This document shows, piece by piece, positions 47,270-59,169 of a DNA stretch of 64,000 nt. Location: contig NW_022098044.1 in the NCBI RefSeq assembly GCF_002288925.2, forward strand, positions 12,710,028 through 12,774,027, given 5' to 3'. The notes beneath the pieces are model-generated. The model saw only the letters and a program-made list of their open reading frames with translations. It searched no databases and was not told the DNA's origin. Source of the DNA: Delphinapterus leucas. Lineage: Eukaryota; Chordata; Mammalia; Artiodactyla; Monodontidae. Numbering within the stretch: the first letter of the stretch is position 1; the number at the start of each line of letters is the position of its first letter. Made by a program: the position numbers and the translations under genes.

Positions 47270-49260
47270 CTACATTATTTTTAATGGGGAAAAATAAAGA
47301 CTTACTAAGATAGGGTAAAGGATAAAGGGGCCCATTATGCTCAGAACTATTCATCATGTGTGAGAGGTATTAGCAATGGAATTAGACAGGAATGCAGCTA
47401 GAGCCTTAAGAATTGAAAAGGAAGAAGTAAAATTATAATTATTTGATAATAAAATGATTAGTTATCTGGGAAGCCTAAAAAAATCCATAGAAGTCTTATT
47501 ATCAAAACTAAGCAAAGTAAAATAAATATGCAGCGTGAATATCTATACATAAAAGCTAGAAACTCCAAATATACAAACAAAGCTATCTGGAAGATATTTT
47601 AAAAGAGAAGACTTTATTTATAACAGCAAAAGAAAAACCGAGAAAAATGTGCAAAAATTATATGAGGAAAATTATAGAACACTCCTGACAGAGAGAAAAG
47701 TAGATTTGAACAAATGGAAAGGCATACCATGTTCTTGGAAGGAACATTCAAAATCATTAAAAAGTAGAATCCGTAAGTTAATATACGAATAAAATAGGAT
47801 CTCAGTTTTTTTAAAAAATTGTATTTTTTTCTGGAGCCTGACAAGGTAATTGTAAAGTTAATTTGCAAGAACAGAAATCAAAACTAGCAAAAGACTCTAT
47901 AATTAAAACATTGTGAACAGAGCCAGAAATATAACTTTCATATGAAAATTTAATATACAATATCATAGCATCTCATAGCAGTGAGGAAAGATAAACTTCT
48001 TGATAAATGGAAATCCAATATATGGATACAAAATTTAAATTTGGCTTATTCCTCATACCACATACAAAAAGAAAATTCAAAATGAATCAGAGATTTAAAT
48101 GTGAAAAATAAAGGCTTACATATAGTGGAAGAAAATATAAATTAATTATATAATAATGTGGAAATGGAGATAATTTACCTAACGATAATTCAAAAATCCA
48201 GAATCATGGGGGAAAGCTACCTATCTATCTGTCTGCCTATTTATTTATCTATCTGTCTATACTTAACTTTATATATATAATATATATTTTATTATATAGA
48301 AATATTTATATTAGAATCAATTAAAATGAAATATAATATAAAATTATATAAAATATAATTTTTCAAGTACCAAAACAGTTTGCAAATTACTTGTAAATAA
48401 CAGCAAAAATATTAGTAATCTTAATAATAAAAGAACCTCTAAAAAATAAAACAAGACAGACAACCCTATACACAAATAGGCAAGATACATAAAGACATCA
48501 GTTTATAGAAACTAAAAAGCAAATGGTCCTTAACAAATGAAAAGATGTCAGCCTCACTCATAGTAAGAAATATGAAAATTAAAAACTATACTGAAATACT
48601 TTTCAAATTGACAAAATCCAAAAGTTTGACAAAATACCCTGTTGTTTAGCCAGCAAAGATAGACACTCTCATGGATTACCAGTGGAAAGGTAAAATTGCA
48701 TAACCAATTTAGTAATAGCTAGCAAAAGTATATATGCATATACTCTTTGACCCAGCAATCTCTGTTTTAGAAAGTTATCACAATGATACATTCTAAAATT
48801 ATGGAAAGACATATTCACAAAGGTTCATTTTAGCAATTTATCCTAGTAAAATACTGACCCATTTTTCCATCAAAAGGGAACTAGGTAAATAAATTATGAA
48901 TACATAATGAGCTACTACATAATTAAAATTTAAATTTATATGCTACTTTATGAGACTGGGGTGTATTGTTAAGTTAAAAAAAAGCAAGAAAGAGAAAGTT
49001 TTGCATATTATACCACCATTTAACAAAGAGAGGGGGACAGATCTATGAATAGATAGATTGATAGATAGATAGAATCTCCTATATTGAAAAAATGGAAGGA
49101 AAACCGTATATTTTGAAATTCTATAGGGGGAGGCAGAAACAGGGGTAGAAGTTAGACTTCTCTAATACACTTTGTTTTGTTGTGACATGAACACCATATA
49201 AATACATATTATTTTTGGAACAAAATTACATAAGGAATTGCTAACTATTAAATGTAAAAT
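47270..49260 (+). mobile_element. Ancient L1 (L1M/HAL1-type) ORF2 debris
   Basis: Phrases typical of decayed L1 ORF2 appear in order: 'agcaatggaattagacagg', 'aaaccgagaaaaatgtgcaa', 'atggaaaggcataccatg', 'gaacagagccagaaata', 'caaaatgaatcagagattta', 'actctttgacccagcaatc' and a 3'UTR-like 'tgtattgttaagtt'. A TATC-rich and AT-rich insert lies at 48214-48362 and a TAGA run at about 49050-49072. No RT frame survives. Confidence 0.7.
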
Positions 49261-50175
49261 TGACATATAAATCTTTGAATTGAGTGATTGGAATAACAAT
49301 ACAGAGATAAGATTTTTCAAATGACTTTAAAACACAGTCATTTCACTGTACACCCTTAATGGATTATATGCTAAAGATAAAAGAGCTAAAACAAAAAATG
49401 CACACATCTTAAATTATTATAATCAGTTGTGAGTGTTTATCAAGTAAATGATTATGTTAATAAAGATTTTTAGCATCAAAGGATAAATCAAATAATATAT
49501 GCGAAAGACTATAATCCTTCATTGGAATGGAAATATCAGCATGGACTCATAATATAGTTTTTTTGTTCAGTGAAAAAAACCTAGAAACTGTGACCAAAGC
49601 AATAGCAATGAGCATCTTTAACACTCAGATCTTGAACTACTTAACCACAAAATTAACCAGTGATCCTTGAAGATATGGTTGATTCCTGATTTGGGGTAGG
49701 AAATGTGGAAAATAAGTCTGGATCATAGAAAGTAACCAAAGATTGTTAGTGTTTGATTGAAAATGATCCATCGTAAAACATAGAGAGTTTCCACTGACCA
49801 AAGATAGTTAATTAGGGCACGTCAGTATGTTTAAATCCGTCAGTTTACAATGATACAGAAAAACAAAAATAAAATACTCCCAATGATTACTTTGGAGTGC
49901 TAGGGAACAACACATTATTTGAAAACTAGTGTAAAGCAAAAAGGGGGAAAGGCTAACACAATAAAAAGTCTATATAGCAGAGCGTATAATTATTACCGTC
50001 AATTTGTTGAGATAGTTGTGAAAAAGTATTTACATTCTCGGATAATAAAACATTACGGAACTAAAACATTTTAAACTATGTGGTATTGCTATAACAACAA
50101 CAACAGCATAAACAGCTACAATAATAACAGAACAATGAAATAAAATACACATCCGAGTATGACTATTTCCCATAT
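49261..50175. other. AT-rich DNA, unassigned
   Basis: No family recognised with confidence; parts may be further ancient LINE debris. Confidence 0.35.
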
Positions 50176-50179
50176 GATA

Positions 50180-51560
50180 AAGATGGCATTATAAATAATT
50201 GACAAAATGCTAGATTATTTAATAAGTAGTATAGGAGTAATCGTTTAACAATTTGAAGACCTAACTTGCATTTTTACCTCACACCGTAACTCAACATAAA
50301 TTCCAGATGGAATAAAGAGAATATAGAATGTGGAGAAGGAGAAAAGGAAGGCAAAGGGGAAAAGAGGAAGGGAAAGAGAAAGGAAAAGAAGAAAATGGAG
50401 AGCTAGGCAAAGAGAGGAGTGTCAGAAATGGGAAATTATCCAATTTAGAGGGGGTCAGGCTCTTTGAGGCGAAAACCTCAAAGAAAATATAGAAAACATA
50501 ATAATTAACCAAGTGGACTCTGGAGTCAGACTGTCTGGCTTTAAAGGCCAGCTTTGCTGCTTACTAGTTGGTGTGTGACCTTGGGCAGGACACTGAGCCA
50601 CCTCCCTTTGCCTCAGTTTCCTCATCTGAAAATAAGAATAATTATTATATGCACATTAGAGGTGATTTACAGATTAAATAAAATAGCATGTGTCAATAAT
50701 TTAGTACAATCTGGAACATGTAGTAAAACTAAATAGATGTGGACTATCATTGAATATAATTTAAAATTTGTGTGTAATGAAAACTTCATAAACACAGTTA
50801 AAATATAAATGACAAACTGAGAGAATATTTGCTACATATAAAGACATATTTAGGCAAAAGGCTAATAGAATTATAAGTATATAAAAATAAATAGCTATTG
50901 AGAAAAAGTGAGATGAATAATTTATAAAGTAGGAAGTATCAATGACAATTTTTTAAATTAAACTAATTAAAAATCAAAGCCAAAGAAATTAAATACTTAT
51001 AGTCTGTGTAGTTGCAAAAAAAATAAAGGCAATATTCAGTATTGGTGAGATATACCAAAACTGCTAATATCTTGCACTGCTGCAGCAAATATGTCGTTAA
51101 CTCTCTGAAGGGTAATTCAGGGTTATGTGTCAAGAGTTTAAAAATATCTATATGTTTTATACTTTAAATTATACTTTTTGTAATTTAAGAAAACACGATT
51201 AATATGTACAAAAACATTCTTCATACTATTACTTATAATAGTGAAAACTTAGACTCAAGCAATGTGTCCAAAGTTATTATCAAATACTTTTTGATAGGAC
51301 CAATAATAACCATATCGAGAAGACTTGCTAATGTCATGTATATGCTATGTTATAAAGTGTTTAAAAGCAGGTCACAAAGCAATGCTTTCAGCATGATCCC
51401 AATTTTATGTACAACTGGGTGTCTCCCTGCAGAGTGGTTTCATCGCTTTATTTATTTTTTTTATTTTGTGTACTTTTCAAGTTTTCCACTGACTATACAT
51501 TTATTTTCGAAAAATATATGTAAGAAAAAACCTTCTCAAAGCTTTAAAAATAAGCTACTG
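50180..51560 (+). mobile_element. Ancient L1/HAL1-like debris, interrupted by a MIR
   Basis: 'taaattccagatggaataaa', 'cttgcactgctgcagcaaat', 'ctctgaagggtaattcagg' and 'acaaaaacattcttcatact' read as worn LINE 3' sequence. A MIR (50510-50745) and a pure purine tract (50325-50410) interrupt it. The 119-codon frame at 51204-51563 lies in this debris and matches no protein I recognise. Confidence 0.5.
50510..50745 (+). repeat. MIR, well preserved
   Basis: The MIR order is clear: 'ctctggagtcagactgtctg', 'gtgtgaccttgggcagg', 'ctttgcctcagtttcctcat' and 'gattaaataaaatag'. Confidence 0.85.
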
Positions 51561-52490
51561 TAACTATACTAACTTACCATGAATCAGTCATGATATTTTT
51601 CTTACAAGAAAACAATCCTCATAGCAGTGATCCCTGGAGTCTCACAGGGAATATAATGAGGACAAAGAACAGCTTGGCTGGCAGATTCCAAGGAGTTTTT
51701 ATTGACCATGTGTTGCCTCCTATATGACATCTGAAGCTGAGCTAAAAAGAAATAAACTTTAAGAAAGGTTTACATGGGTTAAGCTTTTATTTAAACATTG
51801 CAATACCTTTCCCAATCCCCATTTCAAATTAGCAAACACCTATCACCGTCATAACTAGCACCCCATAAGAAGCGCAATGATGACTTTTTCAAGGAAACAA
51901 AGGTAATGGACACGTTAATGCCAAAATCATCCCCAATTCCTACTAATTCAAGCTCAGGTTTCTATCTACTAATCTTTTCTGTTTATGGGGTCTTGTCATG
52001 TAAATTCTATGCCCCCTACTCACTAGTAATAAAAAATGCACCAGGTTTTTCATGCTCACCCAGCATCTTGGTGTTGGGGATACTGCTTAGATACATGCGC
52101 TTTCCAATATCCAACATCCAAATATCACATGATTAAATATCGTAAATATATAAATCTTATCCATCAAGTAAGGATAAATAAAAAACCTTGAATCTATTTA
52201 AGTATACACTAACACCAAAAGGAGACTGTAAAATATTCCAAAACAAGAAGGGATGAAATCTATCACATGTAGAATCTCTCCATTAATAAGAAAAAAATAG
52301 GATATTAGAGAGAAATACAAGTCAAGGCAAATTTGAAATACGTTCTCCACTAAGCTAATTGACCAGTATCACTGACGATGAGTCATTCTGCAATAAATTT
52401 TGTTATGGGCAGGAAGCTAGTTTAGTGACACCAAGCCAAGGTATGAATCAATTAATTTTTTTTTCTGATTAGACAAGTTTAAATATCATG
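51561..52490. other. Unassigned DNA
   Basis: Nothing recognised; the short frame at 51906-52136 has no known domain. Confidence 0.35.
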
Positions 52491-52494
52491 GCTT

Positions 52495-52575
52495 TCTACA
52501 TTGCTTTTTCTTTAAACAAATATTTACTGAACACCTACTATATGACAGTCACTGTGACCAGTCTATGGGATACAT
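52495..52575 (-). repeat. L2 LINE 3' end, short
   Basis: 'aacaaatatttactgaacac' and 'cctactatatgacagtcac' mark the reversed L2 3' terminus. Confidence 0.65.
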
Positions 52576-52639
52576 CACAGAACTTGGAGATTAGCATCTC
52601 CCTGATGATCTTTTGGGCTGAGTGAAGAGCAGTATCTAA

Positions 52640-52852
52640 ATTTCAGAAAACTACAGCTTGCAAGTCAGATCTAGCCAACTACTTATACTTGTAAATAATA
52701 CTTTACTGGAATACAGCCATGCTAATTAATTTATGTATTGTCTGCAGGGGTTTACATGCTGCAGTGATAGTTTAGTTACGACAGGGACTACATGAACTGC
52801 AAACCTTAAAATAGTTGCTATCTAGTCCTTTATAGAAGTTTGCTGACCCCTG
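52640..52852 (-). mobile_element. hAT-type MITE relict
   Basis: It ends with 'aagtttgctgacccctg', the terminal repeat of an abundant nonautonomous hAT family whose other strand begins caggggtcggcaaact. Interior phrases 'tggaatacagccatgct' and 'tttatgtattgtctgcag' agree. I do not give the MER number because I am not sure of it. Confidence 0.75.
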
Positions 52853-52889
52853 GTTTAGAAGGCACTAACAATTTCTATTTCTGTACAGA

Positions 52890-53466
52890 TACCTGTGACC
52901 CAACTGCCCTCAATCTATTCTTCAAATAGCACCCAGAATCATCCTTTTTACATGAAAGTTGGATAACACTCTCTTCTTAATACATGACAATGGCTTTTCA
53001 TTGCTCTTACAATGAGGACTACATTTTTATACAACCTCCAAAGCCCAGCTTGCTTCAGCTGTGGTGGCCCTCTTTCCAATACCTTGAATAGATCACTCTT
53101 ATTATAAATGTTGTTTTCTGTCTGGAACAATGTTCCACTTATATCTTGCACTGGTCAACTCATCCTTCGTTCTCAGCTTAAATTTTACTTCCAGGGAAGC
53201 CTTCCCAACCATACTATTTACAATAATCACTACACCTCCATCCTGACCTGTTATTTTCTCTTATGGTACTCTTTTATATTCTATCATAGTATGCCTTAAA
53301 TTTTGTTTCCATATATTCATTTATGGGTTTTTATGCTGCCGGTCTACACCACTAGACTATAAGCTCAGTGAGGGTAATAATTAAGTCAGTTTTTTTTTTT
53401 TTAAACTAAGTGAACTGTACCCATCTGAAGATTTCCTGGACCATAGTATGTATGTCATAAATTTAT
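52890..53466 (+). repeat. L2 LINE 3' portion
   Basis: Forward L2 3' end: 'caatggcttttcattgctc', 'gtctggaacaatgttcc', 'cagcttaaattttacttcc', 'gggaagccttcccaacc', 'ctagactataagctcag' and a TTCATTCA-type end. Its tail was the landing site of the old CHR SINE. Confidence 0.8.
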
Positions 53467-53478
53467 TCATTCATTTTT

Positions 53479-53798
53479 CATTCTTTTTAAAAAATTTATT
53501 ATATTTTATTTCTTTTTGGCTGCATTGGGTCTTCATTGCTGCGTTCAGGCTTTCTCTAGTTGTGGCTAGCAGGGGCTTCTCTTGTTGCGGAGCACGGGCT
53601 CTAGGAGCACAGGCTTAAGTAGTTGTGGTGTGTGGGCTCAGTAGTTGTGGCTCACTGGCTCTAGAGCACAGGGTCAGTAGTTGTGGCGCACAGGCTTACT
53701 TGCTCCATGGCATGTGGGATCTTCCCAGACCAGGGCTCAAAACCGTGTCCCCTGCACTGGCAGGCAGATTCTTAACCACTGTGCCACCAAGGAAGCCC
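53479..53798 (-). mobile_element. Older CHR-family SINE, reversed, at the base of a nested stack
   Basis: A longer, more diverged SINE (about 320 bp) with repeated 'gtagttgtgg' units and the usual reversed 5' end 'ccaccaaggaagccc'. Its TSD tcattcattttt lies at 53467-53478 and, after removing L1-C, at 59158-59169. L1-C therefore landed in this SINE's right TSD. Confidence 0.88.
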
Positions 53799-56538
53799 TC
53801 ATTCTTTTTTTTTTTTAATTTTTAAATTTTATTTATTTTTTATACAGCAGGTTCTTATCAGTCATCAGTTTTACACACAGCAGTGTATACATGTCAATCC
53901 CAATCTCCCAATTCATCCCACCCCCACGCCCACCCCCGGCCGCTTTCCCTACTTAGTGTCCATACGTTTGTTCTCTACATCTGTGTCTCAATTTCTGCTC
54001 TGCAAACCGGTTCATCTGTACCATTTTTCTAGGTTTCACATACATGCATTAATATACGATATTTGTTTTTCTCTTTCTGACTTATTTCACTGTGTATGAC
54101 AGTCTCTGGATCCATCCATGTCTCTACAAATGACCCAGTTTCGTTCCTTTTTATGGCTGAGTAATATTCCATTGTATAAATGTACCATATCTTCTTTATC
54201 CATTCATCTGTCAGTGGGCATTTAGGTTGCTTCCATGACCTGGCTATTGTAAATAGTGCTGCAATGAACATTGGGGTGCATGTCTTTTTGAATTATGGGT
54301 TTCTCTGGGTATATGCCCAGTAGTGGGATTGCTGGATCATATGGTTATTCTATTTTGAGTTTTTTAAGGAACCTCCATACTGTTCTCCATAGTGGCTGTA
54401 TCAATTGCCATTACCACCAACTGTGCAAGAGGGTTCCCTTTTCTCCACACCCTCTCCAGCATTTGTTGTTTGTAGATTTTCTGAGGATGCCCATTCTAAC
54501 TCGTGTGAGGTGATACCTCACTGTAGTTTTGATTTGCATTTCTCTAATAATTAGTGATGTTGAGCAGCTTTTCATGTGCCTCTTGGCCATCTGTATGTCT
54601 TCTTTGGAAAAATGTCTATTTAGCTCTTCTGCCCATTTTTGGATTGGGTTGTTTGTTTTTTTAATATTGAGCTGCATGAGCTGTTTATATATTTTGGAGA
54701 TTAATCCTTTGTCCGTTGATTCGTTTTTAAATATTTTCTCCCATTCTGAGGGTTGTCTTTTCGTCTAGTTTATGGTTTCCTTTGCTGTGCAAAAGCTTTG
54801 AAGTTTCATTAGGTCCCATCTGTTTATTTTTGTTTTTATTTCCATTATGCTAGGAGGTGGATCAAAAAAGATCTTGCTGTGATTTATGTCAAAGAGTGTT
54901 CTTCCTATGTTTTCCTCTAAGAGTTTTATAGTGTCCGGTCTTACAATTAGGTCTCCAATCCATTTTCACTTTGTTTTTGTGTATGGTGTTAGGGAGTGTT
55001 CTAATTTCATTCTTTTACATGTAGCTGTCCAGTTTTCCCAGCACCACTTATGGAAGAGACTGTCTTTTCTCCATTGTATATCCTTGCCTCCTTTGTCATA
55101 GATTAGTTGACCGTAGGTGCGTGGATTTATCTCTGGGCTTTCTATCTTGTTCTGTTGACCTATGTTTCTGTTTTTGTGCCAGTACTGTATTGTCTTGATT
55201 ACTGTAACTTTATAGTATAGTATGAAGTCAAGGAGTCTGATTCCTCCAGCTCCATTTTCTTCCCTCAAGACTGCTTTGGCTATTCGGGGTCTTTTGTGTC
55301 TCCATGCAAATTTTAAGGTTTTTTGTTCTAGTTCCATAAAGAATGCCATTGGTAATTTGACAGGGATTGCATTGAATCTGCAGATTGCTTTGGGTAGTAT
55401 AGTCATTTTCACAGTATTGATTCTTCCAATCCAAGAACATGGTATATCACTCCATCTATTGGTATCATCTTTAATTTCTTTCATCAGTGTCTTATAGTTT
55501 TCTGCATACAGGTCTTTTGTCTCCCTAGATAGGTTTATTCCTAGGTATTTTATTCTTTTCGTTGCAATGGTAAATGGGAGTGTTTCCTTAATTTCCCTTT
55601 CAGATTTTTCATCATTAGTGTATAGGAATGCAAGAGATTTCTGTGCATTAATTTTGTATCCTGCAACTTTACCAGATTCACTGATTAGCTCTAGTAGTTT
55701 TCTGGTGGCATCTTTAGGATTCTCTATGTATAGGATCATGTCATCTGCAAACAGTGACAGTTTTACTTCTTCTTTTCCAATTTGTGTTGCTTTTATTTCT
55801 TTTTCTTCTCTGATTGCCGTGGCTAGGACTTCCAAAACTATGTTGAATAATAGTGGTGAGAGTGGACATCCTTGTCTTGTTCCTGATCTTAGAGGAAATG
55901 CTTTCAGTTTTTCACCATTGAGAATGATGTTTGCTGTGGGTTTGTCATATATGGCCTTTATTATGTTGAGGTAGTTTCCCTCTATGCCCACTTTCTGGAA
56001 AGTTTTTATCATAAATGGTTGTTGAATTTTGTCAAAAGAATTTTCTGCATCTATATAGATGATATATGGTTTTTATTCTTCAATTTGTTAATATGGTGAA
56101 TCACATTGATTGATTTGCGTATGTTGAAGAATCCTTGCATCCCTGGGGTAAACCCCACTTGATGATGGTGTATGACCCTTTTTATGTGTTGTTGGATTCT
56201 GTTTGCTAGTATTTTGTTGAGGATATTTGCATCTATATTCATCTGTGATATTGGTCTGTAATTTTCTTTTTTTGTAGTATCTTTGTTTGGTTTTGGTATC
56301 AGGGTGATGGTGGCCTCATAGAATGAGTTTGGGAGTGAGTGTTCCTTCCTCTGCAATTTTTTGGAAGAGTTTGAGAAGGATGGGTGTTAGCTCTTCTCTA
56401 AATATTTGATAGAATTCACCTGTGAAGCCATCTGGTCCTGGACTTGTTTGTTGGACGATTTTTAATCACAGTTTCAATTTCATTACTTGTGATTGGTCTG
56501 TTCATATTTTCTATTTCTTCCTGGTTCAGTCTTGGAAA

Positions 56539-56594
56539 GTTATACCTTTTTTTCCATTGGTTATACCTTTTTGTTCAAAAGGTTATACCTTTTG
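56539..56594. repeat. Threefold local repeat inside L1-C ORF2
   Basis: The motif gttataccttttt occurs three times (56539, 56560, 56582) where L1-A has one counterpart. It is a private small expansion of about 50 bp. Confidence 0.85.
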
Positions 56595-57085
56595 TCCAAA
56601 TGGACGAGAATTTGTCCATTTCTTCCAGGTTGTCCATTTTATTGGCATAAAGTTGCTTGTAGTAGTCTCTTAGGATGCTTTGTATTTCTGTCGTGTCTGT
56701 TTTAACTTCTCCTTTTTCATTTCTAATTTTACTGATTTGAGTCCTCTCCCTCTTTTCTTGATGAGTCTGGCTAATGGTTTATCAATTTTGTTTATCTTCC
56801 CAAAGAACAAGCTTTTAGTTTTATTGATCTTTGCTATTGTTTTCTTTGTTTCTATTTCATTTATTTCTGCTCTGATCTTCATGATTTCTTTCCTTCTGCT
56901 AACTTTGGATTCTGTTTGCTCTTCTTTCTCTAGTTCCGTTAGGCATAAGTTTAGATTGTTTATTTGAGATTTTTCTTGTTTCTTGAGGTAGGCTTGTGTA
57001 GCTATAAACTTCCCTCTTAGAACTGCTTTTGCTGCATCCCATAGGTTTTGGATCATCATGTTTTCATTTTAATTTGTCCCTAGGT

Positions 57086-57300
57086 TTGTTTTTTGTTTTT
57101 TTTTTTTTGCTGTACGCGGGCCTCTCACTCCCGTGGCCTCTCCCGTCGCGGAGCACAGTCTCCGGACGTGCAGGCCCAGCTGCCATGGCCCACGGGCCCA
57201 GCCACTCCGCGGCATGTGGGATCCCCCCGGACAGAGGCATGAACCCACATCCCCTGCATCGGCAGGCGGACTCCCAACCACTGCACCACCAGGGAAGCCC
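57086..57300 (-). mobile_element. CHR-type SINE inside L1-C ORF2 (EN-RT linker)
   Basis: A reversed SINE, hence in the same sense as L1-C, with a perfect 11-bp TSD tgtccctaggt (57075-57085 and 57301-57311). Read on the L1 sense strand the TSD is acctagggaca, equal to the TSD of the SINE in L1-A apart from one or two substitutions. Insertion point, orientation and TSD length are the same in the two L1s. Confidence 0.96.
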
Positions 57301-58184
57301 TGTCCCTAGGTATTTTTTGATTTCCTCTTTTTATTTCTTCAGTGAGCTCTTGGTTATTTAGTAACATATTGTTTAGCCTCCATGTGTTTGTGTTTTTTAC
57401 GTTTTTTTCCCTGTAATTCATTTCTAATCTCATAGCATTGTGGTCAGAAAGGGTGCTTGATATGATTTCAATTTTCTTAAATTTACTGAGGCTTGATTTG
57501 TGTCCCAAAATGTGATCTATCCTGGAGAATGTTCCATGTGCACTTGCGAAGAAAGTGTAATCTGCTGTTTTTGGATGGAATGTCCTATAAATATCTTTTA
57601 AATCTATCTGGTCTATTGTGTCATTTAATGCTTCTGTTTCCTTATTTATTTTCATTTTGGATGATCTGTCCATTGGTGTAAGTGAGGTGTTAAAGTCCCC
57701 CACTATTATTGTGTTACTGTCGATTTGCTCTTTTATAGCTGTTAGCAGTTGCCTTATATAATGAGGTGCTCCTATGTTGGGTGAATATATATTTATAATT
57801 GTCATATCTTCTTCTTGACTTGACCCCTTGATCATTATGTAGTGTCCTACCTTGTCTCTTGTAACATTCTTTATTTTAAAGTCTATTTTATCTGATACGG
57901 GTATTGCTACTCTAGCTTTCTTTTGATTTCCATTTGTATGGAATATCTTTTTCCATCCCTTCATTTTCATTCTGTATATGTCCCTAGGTCTGAAGTGGGT
58001 CTCTTGTAGACAACATATATATGGGTCTTGTTTTTGTATTCATTCAGTGAGCATGTGTCTTTTGGTTGGAGCATTTAATCCATTCACGTTTAAGGTAATT
58101 ATCGTTATGTATGTTCCTGTGACCATTTTCTTAGTTGTTTTGGGTTTGTTTTTGTAGGTCCTTTTCTTCTCTTGTGTTTCCCAC

Positions 58185-59083
58185 TTAGAGAAGTTCCTTT
58201 GGCATTTGTTGTAGAGCTGGTTTGGTGGTGCTGAATTCTCTTAGCTTTTGCTTGTCTGTAAAGCTTTTCATTTCTCCATCGAATCTGAATGAGACCCTTG
58301 CCGGGTAGAGTAATCTTGGTTGTAGGTTCTTCCCTTTCATCACTTTAAGTGTATCATGTCACTCCCTTCTGGCTCGTAGAGTTTCTGCTGAGAAATCAGC
58401 TGTTAATCTTATGGGAGTTCCTTTGTATGTTATTTGTCCTTTTTCCCTTGCTGCTTTCAGTAAATTTTCTTTGTCTTTAATTTTTTCCAGTTTGATTAGT
58501 ATGTGTCACGGCGTGTTTCTCCGTGGGTTTATCCTGTATGGGACTGTCTGCGCTTCCTGGACTTGGGTGGATATTTCCTTTCCCATCTTAGGGAAGTTTT
58601 CGACTATAATCTCTTCAAATATTTTCTTGGGTCCTTTCTCTCTCTCTCTTCTCCTTCTGGTTCCCCTATAATGCGAATGTTGTTGCGTTTAATGTTGTCC
58701 CAGAGGTCTCTTAGGCTGTCTTCATTTCTTTTTTCTTTATTCTATTCCGCAGCAGTGAGTTCCACCATTCTTTCTTTCAGGTCACTTATCCGTTCTTCTG
58801 CCTCAGTTATTCTGCTATTGATTCCTTCTAGTGTAGTTTTCATTTCAGTTATTGTATTGTCCATCTCTGTTTGTTTGTTCTTTAATTGTTCTAGGTCTTT
58901 GTTAAACATTTCTTGCATCTTCTCGATCTTTGTCTCCATTCTTTTTCCAAGGTCCTGGATCATCTTCACTATCATTATTCTGAATTCTTTTTCTGGGAGG
59001 TTGCCAATCTCCACTTCATTTAGTTGATTTTCTGGGGTTTTAACTTGTTCCTTCATCTGGTACATAGCCCTCTGCTTTTTTAT
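58185..59083 (-). pseudogene. L1-C ORF1, broken
   Basis: The start corresponding to L1-A's ATG reads ATA (59081-59083). The frame is open from upstream: an ATG in the flanking target duplication (59159-59161) is in frame, giving a 139-codon frame to a stop at 58742. It holds the coiled-coil segment (KIEKMQEMFNKDLEQL; EMKTTLEGINSRITEAE). After the stop, RRM-like and C-terminal parts follow in shifted frames to the conserved terminator at 58185-58187. Confidence 0.9.
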
Positions 59084-59169
59084 CTTGTCTGTCTCTCTGT
59101 GAATGTGGTTTTTGTTCCACAGGCTGCAGGACTGTAGTTCTTCTTGCTTCTGCTCCCTCATTCATTTTT

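Larger units (their letters stand above)
54029..58126 (-). pseudogene. L1-C ORF2 (endonuclease / reverse transcriptase), broken
   Basis: The ATG at 58124-58126 is intact, followed by TYITIITLNVNGLN. An early stop sits at 58040-58042. The endonuclease then stays open (LQETHFRP; GDFNTS; SRIDHILGHKSS; SDHNAMRLE) until the SINE at 57300, and one frame (57125-57970) reads straight into the SINE. Downstream, the RT half is split by frameshifts near 56360 and 56040; the frame 54966-56012 keeps [12 protein letters not shown] and FADDM (catalytic aspartates at about 55740-55751). The C-terminus ends at the normal stop 54029-54031. A local repeat expansion lies at 56539-56594. Confidence 0.93.
53805..59154 (-). 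mobile_element. L1-C: near-full-length LINE-1 carrying a SINE
   Basis: A reversed L1 with 3'UTR (53805-54028), ORF2 (54029-58126), a 58-bp gap, ORF1 (58185-59083) and only about 70 bp of 5'UTR. The TSD is ccctcattc (53796-53804 and 59155-59163), whose first three bases are the 5' end of the older SINE. Same 3'UTR type as L1-A. It carries a SINE at 57086-57300 in the same ORF2 position as L1-A but lacks L1-A's second SINE. It is disabled by start loss, stops and frameshifts. Confidence 0.96.

Noticed and set aside
51204..51563. A 119-codon frame as a novel small protein
   Set aside because: It lies in AT-rich ancient LINE debris; the predicted peptide shows no domain and ends in low-complexity residues.
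55567..55974. A 135-codon frame on the plus strand, with a near-copy on the minus strand at 11104-11511
   Set aside because: Both are the antisense frame of the L1 RT domain. They recur because the L1s are related, not because of selection on the antisense frame.
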